Below are positions 35,703-44,415 of a stretch of DNA of 64,000 nt, one piece after another. Below the pieces are notes generated by a model. The model searched no databases and was not told the origin of the DNA. It saw only the letters and a list, made by a program, of their open reading frames with translations. The DNA is from Bacteroidetes bacterium UBA1941 (GTDB lineage Bacteria; Bacteroidota; Bacteroidia; Chitinophagales; LD1). The position numbers were made by a program, and so were the translations under genes. How positions within the stretch are numbered: the stretch's first letter is position 1; every line of letters starts with the position of its first letter. Location: NCBI GenBank assembly GCA_002336805.1, contig DDEZ01000012.1, positions 133,592 through 197,591 on the forward strand. Reading direction: 5' to 3'.

Positions 35703-36560
35703 ATGCAGGAGCTTCCTCTTTTTGATAAACTCTGGGATTATGCCGACCCGGCAGCCACAGAGCAGAAATTTCGCCAGATACTGGATACCGAGCCCACGCT
35801 CACGGATCTCTCCTATCATCTCCAGCTGCTCACCCAGCTGGCGCGTACTTACAGCCTGCGCCGGATGTTTGACGAGTCTCAAAACATACTGGATGAAGTG
35901 CGCTCTGCTCTGGGCGATGAGCCGACCCTGGAGCAGCTCCGCTACCACCTGGAGCAGGGCCGTGTGTATAATTCATCCGGAGATAGAACCAGTGCACGTG
36001 AGCAATTTGAGAAGGCCCTCGCCATCTCTGACGCTGTAGGTGCAGATTTTCATACCGTAGATACGCTGCACATGCTGGCTATCGTATCGAAACCGGACGA
36101 GGCCATAGAGTGGAATAAAAGAGCCATGCTCAAGGCGGAATCCTCTGCCGATGAGCGGGCGCAAGGCTGGCTCGGATCGTTATACAATAACCTCGGATGG
36201 TCATATTTTGGCAAAAAGGACTTCAATAGTGCCCTTGATATCTTTCGCAAGGGTCTCGACTGGCAGTTGGCAAAGGACCGCCCAAAGCAGGCTAGCATAG
36301 CTAAATGGTCCGTAGCTCGCACCATGCGCGCTATGGGTAAGGTGGAGGATGCGCTGGATCTACAGCTGGAGCTCGAGCAAGAGAACAAAGAATCTGACGG
36401 CTACAACTATGAAGAAATAGGCGAATGCCTGCTGGAGCTCAATCACAAAGAGGAAGCTAAACCATACTTTGCCAAGGCATATGAGGCGCTGAAGGATGAT
36501 CTGTATCTGAAAAACTCTGAACCGGAAAGACTGAAAAGATTAGAAAAGCTATCCCATTAA
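35703..36560 (+). CDS. Tetratricopeptide-repeat protein
   Basis: A 285-residue cytosolic protein built of TPR-like helical pairs. Recognisable units contain Y..SGDRTSAREQFEKALAISD, NNLGWSYFGKKDFNSALDIF and ECLLELNHKEEAKPYFAKAYEA. It has no signal peptide and no catalytic motif, so a scaffold role is likely but the partner is unknown. Its stop directly abuts the stop of the macro-domain gene. Confidence 0.88.
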   Translation: MQELPLFDKLWDYADPAATEQKFRQILDTEPTLTDLSYHLQLLTQLARTYSLRRMFDESQNILDEVRSALGDEPTLEQLRYHLEQGRVYNSSGDRTSAREQFEKALAISDAVGADFHTVDTLHMLAIVSKPDEAIEWNKRAMLKAESSADERAQGWLGSLYNNLGWSYFGKKDFNSALDIFRKGLDWQLAKDRPKQASIAKWSVARTMRAMGKVEDALDLQLELEQENKESDGYNYEEIGECLLELNHKEEAKPYFAKAYEALKDDLYLKNSEPERLKRLEKLSH

Positions 36561-37091
36561 TTAAAGGGATAGTAAGAGTTGCTGATAAATACTGTGATTC
36601 TCTGCTTCAAACGACACGAAAATTACTTTAGCTATCGTCTCATTATTATTTAGAAAGTCGGATACAGTCCTTAGAGCGATAGCAGCGGCTTTATCCTTTG
36701 GGAAATGATAGATACCTGTGCTGATACCGGGGAAAGCGATCGTCCTCACTCCATGAGTCACCGCCAGGCTCAGGCTATTATGATAAGCGTTCTGCAATAA
36801 TTGTTCTTCGCCTTTGCTACCGCCATTCCAAACCGGGCCTACGGTATGTATCACATACTTTGCCGGCAGTTTACCTGCGGTCGTGATCACCGCTTCGCCT
36901 ACGGCGCAGCCGCCTTGCCGGTTCCTGATCATTATGCAGTCATCGAGTATTTCTTTACCACCAGCGCGATGGATAGCGCCATCTACACCGCCACCTCCGA
37001 GCAGGGAGGTATTGGCTGCATTGACTATTGCGTCCACAGCTATTTTAGTAATGTCGCCTTGACGCAGTTCTATTTTCTCCTTGGGACTCAT
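36561..37091 (-). CDS. Macro-domain ADP-ribose / O-acetyl-ADP-ribose deacetylase
   Basis: A 176-residue single macro domain of the MacroD type. [26 protein letters not shown] is the ADP-ribose-binding and catalytic loop, with the conserved Asn-Ala-Ala-Asn and the Asp in [14 protein letters not shown] and [13 protein letters not shown] follow. These enzymes remove ADP-ribose from proteins or acetyl groups from O-acetyl-ADP-ribose. It lies three bases after aroF on the same strand, so it is likely read from that transcript. Confidence 0.93.
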   Translation of the reverse strand: MSPKEKIELRQGDITKIAVDAIVNAANTSLLGGGGVDGAIHRAGGKEILDDCIMIRNRQGGCAVGEAVITTAGKLPAKYVIHTVGPVWNGGSKGEEQLLQNAYHNSLSLAVTHGVRTIAFPGISTGIYHFPKDKAAAIALRTVSDFLNNNETIAKVIFVSFEAENHSIYQQLLLSL

Positions 37092-37093
37092 CT

Positions 37094-38092
37094 TTAAACG
37101 ATCTTCCTACCCACAGCATTCGCTACAGCATCCATGCTCTTATAGAGCGCGCGGAACTGTTCAAAATTTAACTGCTGGTCTGCATCTGACTTTGCTACCT
37201 TCGGATTAGGGTGCGTCTCTATGAGCAGGCCATCTATACCCATAGCGATGCAGGCGCGGGAGAGGTCGGCTACACCGTAGGCATATCCTATCGCATGGCT
37301 CGGGTCGAGTATGACAGGCAGGTTGGTATACTGCTTCAGCCAGGCCACACCGCATAGATCGAGGGTAAAGCGCGTCTTTGTTTCAAACGTACGGATGCCG
37401 CGCTCGCAGAGCATCACATCAGGATTGCCGCTGCTGAGCACAAACTCCGCTGCCTGTACAAACTCCTGCAGCGTAGAGCCAAATCCCCGCTTGATCAGCA
37501 CGGCTTTATTGCTCTTACCGCATTTGCGCAGGATGCCCTGGTCGTACATAGCCTTGGCGCCTATCTGCACGATATCACTGTACTCTATCACCTCATCCAC
37601 ATGTGTACTATCACGCACCTCGGTGATGATCTTGAGGCCGTATTTGCTGCGCATCTTATCCAGCAGCTTCAGCCCCTCCAATCCTAATCCCTGAAAGGTA
37701 TATGGCGAAGTGCGCGGCTTGTAGGCGCCGGCGCGGAGTACCTTTACACCCAGCTCTACGCAGAGCTGTGCTGCCTGCTCGATCTGCTCCTCACTCTCTA
37801 CAGAGCAGGGACCGGTGATCACGGCTGTATGGTCCGTTTTGCCACCCAGCGCTACTGTACCGAGGTCTATGGTGCGCACATCGGTCATATATTGCTTGCT
37901 GGCCAGCTGTATATCAGAGTCAGTAGCGTATGTAGCCTCAGCTTGTGCCTTCAGCTCCGCGTCTGCTTCCTTCACTTTAGACGAAGTCACCAGCACATAT
38001 TGCTTTCCATTATGAAAGACAATCGCCTCATAGCGGCGGCCCAGTTCATCAGCTTTCTGCTGATCTATATTACTATGGAGATGTATGATCAT
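37094..38092 (-). CDS. aroF: 3-deoxy-7-phosphoheptulonate synthase (type I beta)
   Basis: The first step of the shikimate pathway, condensing PEP and erythrose-4-phosphate. The N-terminal about 65 residues form a ferredoxin-like regulatory domain typical of the beta subtype. The catalytic TIM barrel follows with [40 protein letters not shown] and [16 protein letters not shown]. Length of 332 residues is as expected. The regulatory domain suggests feedback inhibition by an aromatic amino acid. The macro-domain gene is co-transcribed and the Rpe-CBS gene lies 24 bases upstream. Confidence 0.95.
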   Translation of the reverse strand: MIIHLHSNIDQQKADELGRRYEAIVFHNGKQYVLVTSSKVKEADAELKAQAEATYATDSDIQLASKQYMTDVRTIDLGTVALGGKTDHTAVITGPCSVESEEQIEQAAQLCVELGVKVLRAGAYKPRTSPYTFQGLGLEGLKLLDKMRSKYGLKIITEVRDSTHVDEVIEYSDIVQIGAKAMYDQGILRKCGKSNKAVLIKRGFGSTLQEFVQAAEFVLSSGNPDVMLCERGIRTFETKTRFTLDLCGVAWLKQYTNLPVILDPSHAIGYAYGVADLSRACIAMGIDGLLIETHPNPKVAKSDADQQLNFEQFRALYKSMDAVANAVGRKIV

Positions 38093-38116
38093 TTGATTTG
38101 TATTTAGAAGCTGTCT

Positions 38117-39115
38117 CTAGCCTCTCGTCAGGTTATTGAGTAGTACTGCGCCCAGCAGCCTGCCGGTGCTATCTACGACCGGCAAAAATAGTATAATGAA
38201 ATTGAGTTCATTTATCACAGAGAGCATCTGCCCCAGATCGGCATCTCCACTGATCCGCACGGGATCAGTATTGATCATCTCCCGCACGTCCACGCTGACC
38301 AGGTTGTCCAGCTGGCGTATCAGGCCACGGCGCAGGTCCGCATTGCTGATCACTCCCTTCAGTTTGCCTTCAGCGTCTTGTATCAGGACGAAGCCTTGCC
38401 TGTGGTCCTCTATAGTATGCAGGGCCGTCTCAAAGCGCAGGTCCTTTTCATTCAGCACCGGCAGGTAGCAGGCAGGCGTCATGAAATCCTTCACCTGATA
38501 GCTGCCACCTATAGGATCCTTGTACAGGCTGAGCATGCCTGAGCCGATACTGTAGTGATTCATAATAAAGGAGCCGGACACGATAGAGTCTACTCCCAGC
38601 AGCCTGAGTATATACGCCACTTCATCATTCACGCCACCGTCTACCTGTATCTTGAGCTTGGGATAGCGCTGGCGCACCTCTATGATCCGGCGGAAATTAT
38701 CCTTGCGGAAACTACCGCCACTCACACCCGGCGTGGTACACATGAGCATCACATAGTCATAGCCTACGGCCTGGTCCAGTACTTTGATATCTGTTTCTGA
38801 CTGCAGGGCTATGCCAAACTTAGTACCCGGTATCTTCGGTGCAGTGGGTAGGGTTCCCATATCCTCATACTGCAGCGATACATTTTCTACTCTGAGGTCA
38901 CGTATCAGCGCTTCGTACTTCAGCGGGTCTTTGGCTATGATATGCAGGTCCAGCGGCGTAGTGGTCAGCGATCTGATCTGTTGGATATCATCAAACACTT
39001 CCGGCCTGTCTGCACAGTCTATATGCAGCATATCTACTCCATGACTACTGAGCTGGCTTACGATGTCGCTCAGTGGTTTTTCCCGCTGGGAATAAATGGA
39101 GGCAGATATTTTCAC
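38117..39115 (-). CDS. Ribulose-phosphate-epimerase-like barrel fused to CBS domains
   Basis: About 332 residues from a GTG at 39115, which gives MKISASIYS, matching the usual Rpe start; the ATG at 39235 would add 40 residues overlapping the divergent gene. Residues 1-190 follow Rpe and keep all four metal/catalytic ligands (His31 and Asp33 in HIDCAD, His58 in LDLHII, Asp159 in QVDGG). The substrate loop MDGxFVPN is replaced by CADRPEVFDD, and NPGFGGQ by TPGVSGG. Residues 205-332 are two CBS motifs with GFVLIQDAEGKLKGVIS and FLPVVDSTGRLLGAVLL. A regulated sugar-phosphate epimerase is inferred. It is just upstream of aroF. Confidence 0.82.
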   Translation of the reverse strand: MKISASIYSQREKPLSDIVSQLSSHGVDMLHIDCADRPEVFDDIQQIRSLTTTPLDLHIIAKDPLKYEALIRDLRVENVSLQYEDMGTLPTAPKIPGTKFGIALQSETDIKVLDQAVGYDYVMLMCTTPGVSGGSFRKDNFRRIIEVRQRYPKLKIQVDGGVNDEVAYILRLLGVDSIVSGSFIMNHYSIGSGMLSLYKDPIGGSYQVKDFMTPACYLPVLNEKDLRFETALHTIEDHRQGFVLIQDAEGKLKGVISNADLRRGLIRQLDNLVSVDVREMINTDPVRISGDADLGQMLSVINELNFIILFLPVVDSTGRLLGAVLLNNLTRG

Positions 39116-39228
39116 AGATGCAAATTGAAAGTTTTTGGGTGGAAATACAAATGGCTGTGCAGCTACTGTACCTATACATGAGATAATTGCCCCGCAGATG
39201 GCTATTTTCACAACTATTAATACTCCAT

Positions 39229-41223
39229 ATGTCATCTCAGCACCAGCATACCAACGCCCTCATACACGAGACCAGTCCCTATTTGCTCCAGCACGCCCAC
39301 AACCCTGTGCACTGGATGCCCTGGGGCAATACAGCCTGGGATAAAGCCAAGGCGGAAGACAAACTGGTGGTGGTCAGTATCGGCTACTCGGCCTGCCACT
39401 GGTGCCATGTGATGGAGCATGAGAGCTTCGAGGACAAGGTAGTGGCGGATATCATGAATGACCACTTCGTCAGTATCAAGGTAGACCGCGAGGAGCGCCC
39501 CGATGTAGACCAGATATACATGGATGCCGTGCAGATCATCACCGGCCATGGCGGCTGGCCGCTCAATGCGATCTGCCTGCCTGATGGGAGGCCGATCTAC
39601 GCGGGCACCTACTTTCAGCTCGAGCAGTGGAAGCAGGTGCTGCTCTACCTGACAGATTACTTTCACAAGGACCGCGATGATGCGATGGAGCGGGCGGCAG
39701 AAATCGTACGCGGCATCAAAGTACTGGATACCATCACGCCGGCGGCAGATGCAGCTTTCGATCCTGCAGATAGAGCAGCCATGTTTCAGCGCATAAATCA
39801 GGCCTGGGACTATGAGCTGGGTGGCCGCCGAGGTGCGCCTAAGTTTCCTATGCCGGTCACGATGCAGTACCTGCTGCAAAACTATTTTTACACTAAAAAT
39901 GAGAAGGCGCTACAAGCCGTGACCGTCACGCTAGACCAAATGCTGGCAGGAGGTATTTATGATCAGATTGGTGGTGGCTTTGCGCGCTACTCAGTGGATG
40001 ACACGTGGACCATCCCGCACTTTGAGAAGATGCTGTACGACAATGGGCAGCTAGTCTCGCTCTACTCCTCCGCATTTCAGATCACCGAGAATCCATCTTA
40101 TCGCGCGGTGGTGTATGATACGGTCGCCTTTATCCAGCGTGAGATGACGGCACCCAGCGGCGGCTTCTATTCTGCACTGGATGCGGACTCAGAGGGCGTA
40201 GAAGGTAAGTTTTACGTATGGACCAATGAAGAGCTCAAAACTATATTAGGTCAGGACTTTGATGACTTTGCGAAATACTACGACATCACTCCGGGTGGCA
40301 ATTTCGAGCACGGCTATATCAATCTGCGCCGGCTGTCACTAAGTATACCTGACGAGTCACAAGAAGCCAAGGTCAGATCGTGGGCTATAAAGCTCATGGC
40401 TGTAAGAAATGAGCGCATCAGGCCGGGCCTGGATGATAAAATACTCACCTCGTGGAATGCCCTGATAATAAAAGGCCTGCTGGACGCTTACAATGCTTTT
40501 GGCGATAAAAGTTTTCTGGAGCTGGCTTTGTCCCATGCCGCTTTTATCAAAAAGTACTGTATCAAATCGGATCACAGCCTCTACCGCAGTCACAAAGAAG
40601 GTCGCTCTACCATCAATGGTTTCCTCGATGATTATTCATTTACCATTGAAGCGTTCATAGCGCTGTATCAGGCCACTTTTGATGAGCAATGGCTTACCAC
40701 GGCCAAAGATCTGGCCGATCACGCCATCCAGCATTTTTACTCCTCCGAGAAAGGTATTTTCTTTTACACCTCTATCACAGACGACCCGCTCATAGCGCGC
40801 AAGACCGAGACTACGGACAACGTGATCCCATCGTCAAACTCCAGCATGGCCAAAGCACTCTATCTGCTGGGCCATCTGATGGATCAGGATAGCTACCTGC
40901 GCATAGCCCGCCAGCAAACGCTGAACCTGAAAGAGAATGCGCTGAAGCATACAGCCTTCTATGCCAACTGGGCGATGATGACTGATGCCTTCATCCATGA
41001 GCCATATGAAATAGCTATCTGTGGCAGTGATGCACCAGATCTGCGTAAAGAACTCGCGAAGGAATATCGCCCCGATACGATACTACTGGGCAGTACAGCA
41101 GTAAGCTCTCTACCGCTGCTACAAGGCAAAACTCATGCAAACGATACATGGATATATGTATGCAGAAACAAGACGTGCCAGCTACCTGTCAGGACAGTGC
41201 AGGAGGCTAAAAAGCAAATGTAG
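39229..41223 (+). CDS. DUF255/YyaL-type thioredoxin-domain protein
   Basis: About 664 residues from the ATG at 39229 ([11 protein letters not shown]); an upstream start at 39187 adds a spurious 14 residues. The N-terminal thioredoxin-like DUF255 domain has [32 protein letters not shown] with a CxxC pair, and [13 protein letters not shown]. The rest is an (alpha/alpha)6-barrel of the glycoside-hydrolase-like/AGE type, with [17 protein letters not shown] and [13 protein letters not shown]. The family is widespread (human SPATA20). Its function is not settled. It ends two bases before the stop of the convergent NUDIX gene. Confidence 0.92.
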   Translation: MSSQHQHTNALIHETSPYLLQHAHNPVHWMPWGNTAWDKAKAEDKLVVVSIGYSACHWCHVMEHESFEDKVVADIMNDHFVSIKVDREERPDVDQIYMDAVQIITGHGGWPLNAICLPDGRPIYAGTYFQLEQWKQVLLYLTDYFHKDRDDAMERAAEIVRGIKVLDTITPAADAAFDPADRAAMFQRINQAWDYELGGRRGAPKFPMPVTMQYLLQNYFYTKNEKALQAVTVTLDQMLAGGIYDQIGGGFARYSVDDTWTIPHFEKMLYDNGQLVSLYSSAFQITENPSYRAVVYDTVAFIQREMTAPSGGFYSALDADSEGVEGKFYVWTNEELKTILGQDFDDFAKYYDITPGGNFEHGYINLRRLSLSIPDESQEAKVRSWAIKLMAVRNERIRPGLDDKILTSWNALIIKGLLDAYNAFGDKSFLELALSHAAFIKKYCIKSDHSLYRSHKEGRSTINGFLDDYSFTIEAFIALYQATFDEQWLTTAKDLADHAIQHFYSSEKGIFFYTSITDDPLIARKTETTDNVIPSSNSSMAKALYLLGHLMDQDSYLRIARQQTLNLKENALKHTAFYANWAMMTDAFIHEPYEIAICGSDAPDLRKELAKEYRPDTILLGSTAVSSLPLLQGKTHANDTWIYVCRNKTCQLPVRTVQEAKKQM

Positions 41224-41225
41224 TG

Positions 41226-41849
41226 TCAGACTCCGGCCTCCTGCTGTAGGAGCGCCCAGATCAGTGGATAGTACTTGCCCGCGAGGGAGCGCATTTTAGC
41301 TTTATCAGCCCAAAGTACTTGTTCTATATCTTCTTCTGTCTGCGGTACCAGTTTATCCTGACCTTCTTTTGCAGTCATGTGGTACCAGTGCGTTTCTTTG
41401 ATACAGTTCTTTCCTTTCAGAAAGTAGCAATGGTAGGTCACGATGGCAGGCTCTGCCTGTGTCGCGATCTGCACGCTTGTCTCCTCTTCTACCTCACGGC
41501 GTGCGGCGTTGTATATCTTTTCGCCCTTCTCTACTTTCCCCTTTGGCAGGTCCCAGTAGCCTCTGCGAAACATGATCAGGACCTCACCTCTCTCATTTTG
41601 CACAATACCACCGGCAGCTACGATACCATCTGCATAGTTGAATATTGACTCCAGCGCCTCCTCTACGTGCGGTGTGATGAGCAGGATGTTCTTATTATAT
41701 TTTTCATCAAAAAGCTCCTTAGGCTCCATGCGAAACTCAAAGCCACCCTCATCATCTGCTATGACCCTCTGGTAGTTAGTCCTGTCTATGCCGGTATCAG
41801 AGGTAATGAGCAGGTGCTGCTCATTGAAAAAGACCTTTATATTGTTCAT
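41226..41849 (-). CDS. NUDIX hydrolase
   Basis: About 207 residues from the ATG at 41849; a TTG eight codons upstream is less likely. The NUDIX box GKVEKGEKIYNAARREVEEETSV contains the G-x5-E-x7-RE-x2-EE core at about 123-145. The N-terminal about 70 residues (FFNEQHLLITSDTGID...) are a separate segment ahead of the NUDIX fold. Substrate unknown; a nucleotide-type diphosphate is likely. It is divergent from pyrE with 34 bases between. Confidence 0.88.
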   Translation of the reverse strand: MNNIKVFFNEQHLLITSDTGIDRTNYQRVIADDEGGFEFRMEPKELFDEKYNKNILLITPHVEEALESIFNYADGIVAAGGIVQNERGEVLIMFRRGYWDLPKGKVEKGEKIYNAARREVEEETSVQIATQAEPAIVTYHCYFLKGKNCIKETHWYHMTAKEGQDKLVPQTEEDIEQVLWADKAKMRSLAGKYYPLIWALLQQEAGV

Positions 41850-41858
41850 GTAGTTTGA

Positions 41859-41866
41859 TAGTTTTG
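41859..41866 (+). promoter_or_regulatory. Bacteroidota -7 box for pyrE
   Basis: TAGTTTTG is an exact TAnnTTTG ending 17 bases before the pyrE ATG. A TTG is present about 15 bases upstream, a little closer than usual. Confidence 0.6.
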
Positions 41867-41883
41867 CGGCCAAATCCTGCCGA

Positions 41884-42525
41884 ATGATCTACAATAATGT
41901 CGTAGCACGCGAAGTTGCCGAATACTTGCTTGAAATCAAAGCTGTGGTGCTGAGTCCTGACCAGCCTTTTACCTGGGCATCCGGCCTCAAGAGCCCGATC
42001 TATTGTGACAATCGCAAAACACTCTCCTACCCTCGTGTCAGGACATTTATCAAGACTGCCTTTGCAGAGATCATATCCGAAGAATTTAAAGGTGTAGAAG
42101 TGATAGCTGGAGTAGCTACAGCAGGTATCCCTCATGGTGCGCTGGTAGCAGATGTGCTGAATCTTCCCTTCGTCTACGTGCGCGACAAACCTAAGGGCCA
42201 CGGCCTGGAAAACCAGATAGAAGGCAAACTGGAGCAGGGACAGAAAGTAGTAGTCATTGAGGACCTCATCTCTACCGGCGGCAGCTCTCTGAAGGCCGTA
42301 GAAGCACTACGCGCAGCCGGCGCCGATGTCATGGGACTGGGCGCGATCTTCACCTATGGTTTCGACAAATCTGTTGTAGCTTTTGAGGAGGCAAAGTGCA
42401 AGTTCTTTACTCTTTCAAACTACGAATCACTGCTGGACAAGGCTGTAGAAAATGACTACGTGAAAGCTACTGACAAAGACGAGCTGGTAAAATGGTACAA
42501 AGCTCCTGAAGCCTGGGGCAAGTAA
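41884..42525 (+). CDS. pyrE: Orotate phosphoribosyltransferase
   Basis: The fifth step of pyrimidine synthesis, forming orotidine monophosphate. At 213 residues it has the normal length. The PRPP-binding motif is VVVIEDLISTGGSSLKAVEAL, with FTWASGLKSPIYCDNRKT near the N-terminus and the flexible loop VRDKPKGHGLENQIEG. It is a single gene from its own promoter; its stop abuts the stop of the convergent Lnb/DUF4105 gene. Confidence 0.96.
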   Translation: MIYNNVVAREVAEYLLEIKAVVLSPDQPFTWASGLKSPIYCDNRKTLSYPRVRTFIKTAFAEIISEEFKGVEVIAGVATAGIPHGALVADVLNLPFVYVRDKPKGHGLENQIEGKLEQGQKVVVIEDLISTGGSSLKAVEALRAAGADVMGLGAIFTYGFDKSVVAFEEAKCKFFTLSNYESLLDKAVENDYVKATDKDELVKWYKAPEAWGK

Positions 42526-43701
42526 TCACGACCTGGCTCTGCCTACTCTATAAACATTGTAGCTCCGGATGGCATAGATAGCTGCTATCAGTACATTAGC
42601 CAGCAGAAACTGCTGCGGCAATAACTTCCAGCCCACTACCACGACTGCTGCCAGTATAGCAGATACCAGAAAATAATATTGTACCCACTTTTTGCCCTGT
42701 GCAAACGGCGTCAGGAATGCCATAAACAAATGTGTGGGCAGCGCCCAGAGTATATTCAGGTTCCACTGTGTGGTAGTGTGCTCGGTAAAACCGCCCAATA
42801 GCAGAAACTGCCAGCCAAAGAAACCCGCAAGGAAAAACAGAAAGATGTCGATCGCGTAAAAGTACTTCCCCCTTTTCACCTCATAGACTGTGACAAGTAT
42901 GATCAGTAGCAGCAATACCCCGAAGACCATCAGAGGAGTGATCTTCTGATCCATGCTTTTCTCTGCGGGAGGTTTTACATCGAGTAGTGTTTGCCGCGGG
43001 CCTGCCAGCGGCTGGCCGGATATCGTAGCATGCGCAAAGGCAGCACTCAGATAGTCCGGCAGAAAGGTTTCCTCCTCTGGTGTGGCTATGCGGTCTACGG
43101 GGAGGCCTATCAGGAGCCCCATCCCAAACTGCTCCCACGGATGATCCCGAGAGTAATCATTAATAAGGGTACGGAATGATTTTTTATCCTTGAAACTGCT
43201 GTAGTCAAACTTCACACCCGGTATATTCTTTTCAAAAACCTCACGTATGCGCGTAGCACAGTTATCCCATAGGAAATCGTAGCGGTAGTTCCTGTTCTCC
43301 GGCTTCGCATTATTGACTAGAAACTCAAAGATCCTGGCACGCTGGCTGTCATTCAGATGGAGCTCTTGCTCATAGATACTTCTGCCCTCATACACATACG
43401 TCTCATAGAAATCCCGGTAGCCATCTACACCTATCATATAGATCATATGTCCCTTGAGGAAGTTGAGATAGAAGTTTGGCGCGCCGAAATCAAAGGTCCC
43501 ATAGTTGAAGACCAGGTCAAATCCCTGCCGGTAGTCAGTGACCCGTATACCGCTATGGCCAAAGCAGGAGTACAATTCATTGCCCGGAGCACAGGTGAGC
43601 AGGCTCACACGAGCCGAGTCGGAGAGTTCTATGGCCTGAGCCGAGGTAGTACAAAGTACGGACCAGACAGCTATGACTATTCGCAAAAAAGATCTTTTCA
43701 T
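42526..43701 (-). CDS. Lnb/DUF4105-family membrane protein
   Basis: 391 residues with an N-terminal signal or anchor segment (FLRIVIAVWSVLCTTSAQA), a periplasmic domain of about 230 residues and a C-terminal half with about four transmembrane segments. The periplasmic domain has LLTCAPGNELYSCFGHSGIRV, with candidate catalytic Cys and His, and DFLWDNCATRIREVF. The family, once DUF4105, has been linked to N-acylation of lipoproteins in Bacteroidota. I assign that function from family knowledge only. It is two bases downstream of yqgE, so they are co-transcribed. Confidence 0.85.
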   Translation of the reverse strand: MKRSFLRIVIAVWSVLCTTSAQAIELSDSARVSLLTCAPGNELYSCFGHSGIRVTDYRQGFDLVFNYGTFDFGAPNFYLNFLKGHMIYMIGVDGYRDFYETYVYEGRSIYEQELHLNDSQRARIFEFLVNNAKPENRNYRYDFLWDNCATRIREVFEKNIPGVKFDYSSFKDKKSFRTLINDYSRDHPWEQFGMGLLIGLPVDRIATPEEETFLPDYLSAAFAHATISGQPLAGPRQTLLDVKPPAEKSMDQKITPLMVFGVLLLLIILVTVYEVKRGKYFYAIDIFLFFLAGFFGWQFLLLGGFTEHTTTQWNLNILWALPTHLFMAFLTPFAQGKKWVQYYFLVSAILAAVVVVGWKLLPQQFLLANVLIAAIYAIRSYNVYRVGRARS

Positions 43702-43703
43702 GG

Positions 43704-44306
43704 TTAATTCAGATTGGGATTTTCAGGATACCCGGCCATGGTCTGGTAGATACCTCCCATGCCGTTCATGATCTTGCGCCAGAGATGGTCAGGCGCATCG
43801 TCAAAGATGTACTCATGCCTGGCCTGCGCTATGATCCAGGAGTTATCCTTGATCTCATCCCTGAGCTGCTGCGCCTCCCAGCCTGAGTAGCCTATGTAGA
43901 AGCGTACATGATCCCTGGTGATCTCACCCTGGCGGATCAGTTTTTTGAGCTGGTCAAAATTGCCGCCCCACCAGAGGCCATCGGCCAGTTTGGTACTGTC
44001 AGTGATCTTGTGTCCCATGGTATGCACCATCTGGATCATATCTGTACCTACAGGTCCTCCGAGATAGAGCTTACCGTCAAATCCTTTGGGGAAACCCTCC
44101 AGAAGGTCCTCCAGGCTGAGCTGTACAGGTTTATTTAGTATCACCCCAGAGGTACCCTCCACACTGTGGTGGCGGCACACGAGGATGACCGTACGCCGGA
44201 AATTCTCATCCCACATGAATGGCTCCGAGAGCAGCAGGCTGCCGGGTTGGATCGGCTTACCCTTTTCATACTCAAAGCTCCAGATCGTATCTTTATTGTC
44301 ACTCAC
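43704..44306 (-). CDS. YqgE/AlgH-family protein
   Basis: 200 residues of the YqgE/AlgH (DUF179) family. The GTG start at 44306 gives MSDNKDTIWSFEYEKGKPIQPGS. Typical motifs are GSLLLSEPFMWDENFRRTVIL, GTSGVILNKPV, YLGGPVG and IRFYIGYSGWEAQQL-like RFYIGYSGWEAQQL. The cellular function is not firmly known; the family was once called a putative transcriptional regulator. It is probably the first gene of a unit with the Lnb/DUF4105 gene. Confidence 0.92.
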   Translation of the reverse strand: MSDNKDTIWSFEYEKGKPIQPGSLLLSEPFMWDENFRRTVILVCRHHSVEGTSGVILNKPVQLSLEDLLEGFPKGFDGKLYLGGPVGTDMIQMVHTMGHKITDSTKLADGLWWGGNFDQLKKLIRQGEITRDHVRFYIGYSGWEAQQLRDEIKDNSWIIAQARHEYIFDDAPDHLWRKIMNGMGGIYQTMAGYPENPNLN

Positions 44307-44415
44307 CTCTCAAACCTACGTGAAAAATTGCAATCTTTTCTACCCGGTGGCTACTCAACGGTATTCCATTTTTCACCGTCTAACTGTGTAAATGAATGCT
44401 TAAATTAGCACCTAT

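Noticed and set aside
39232..39879. A 215-codon minus-strand frame overlapping the start of the DUF255 gene
   Set aside because: The opposite frame encodes the conserved DUF255 motifs; this one has no domain and overlaps them entirely.
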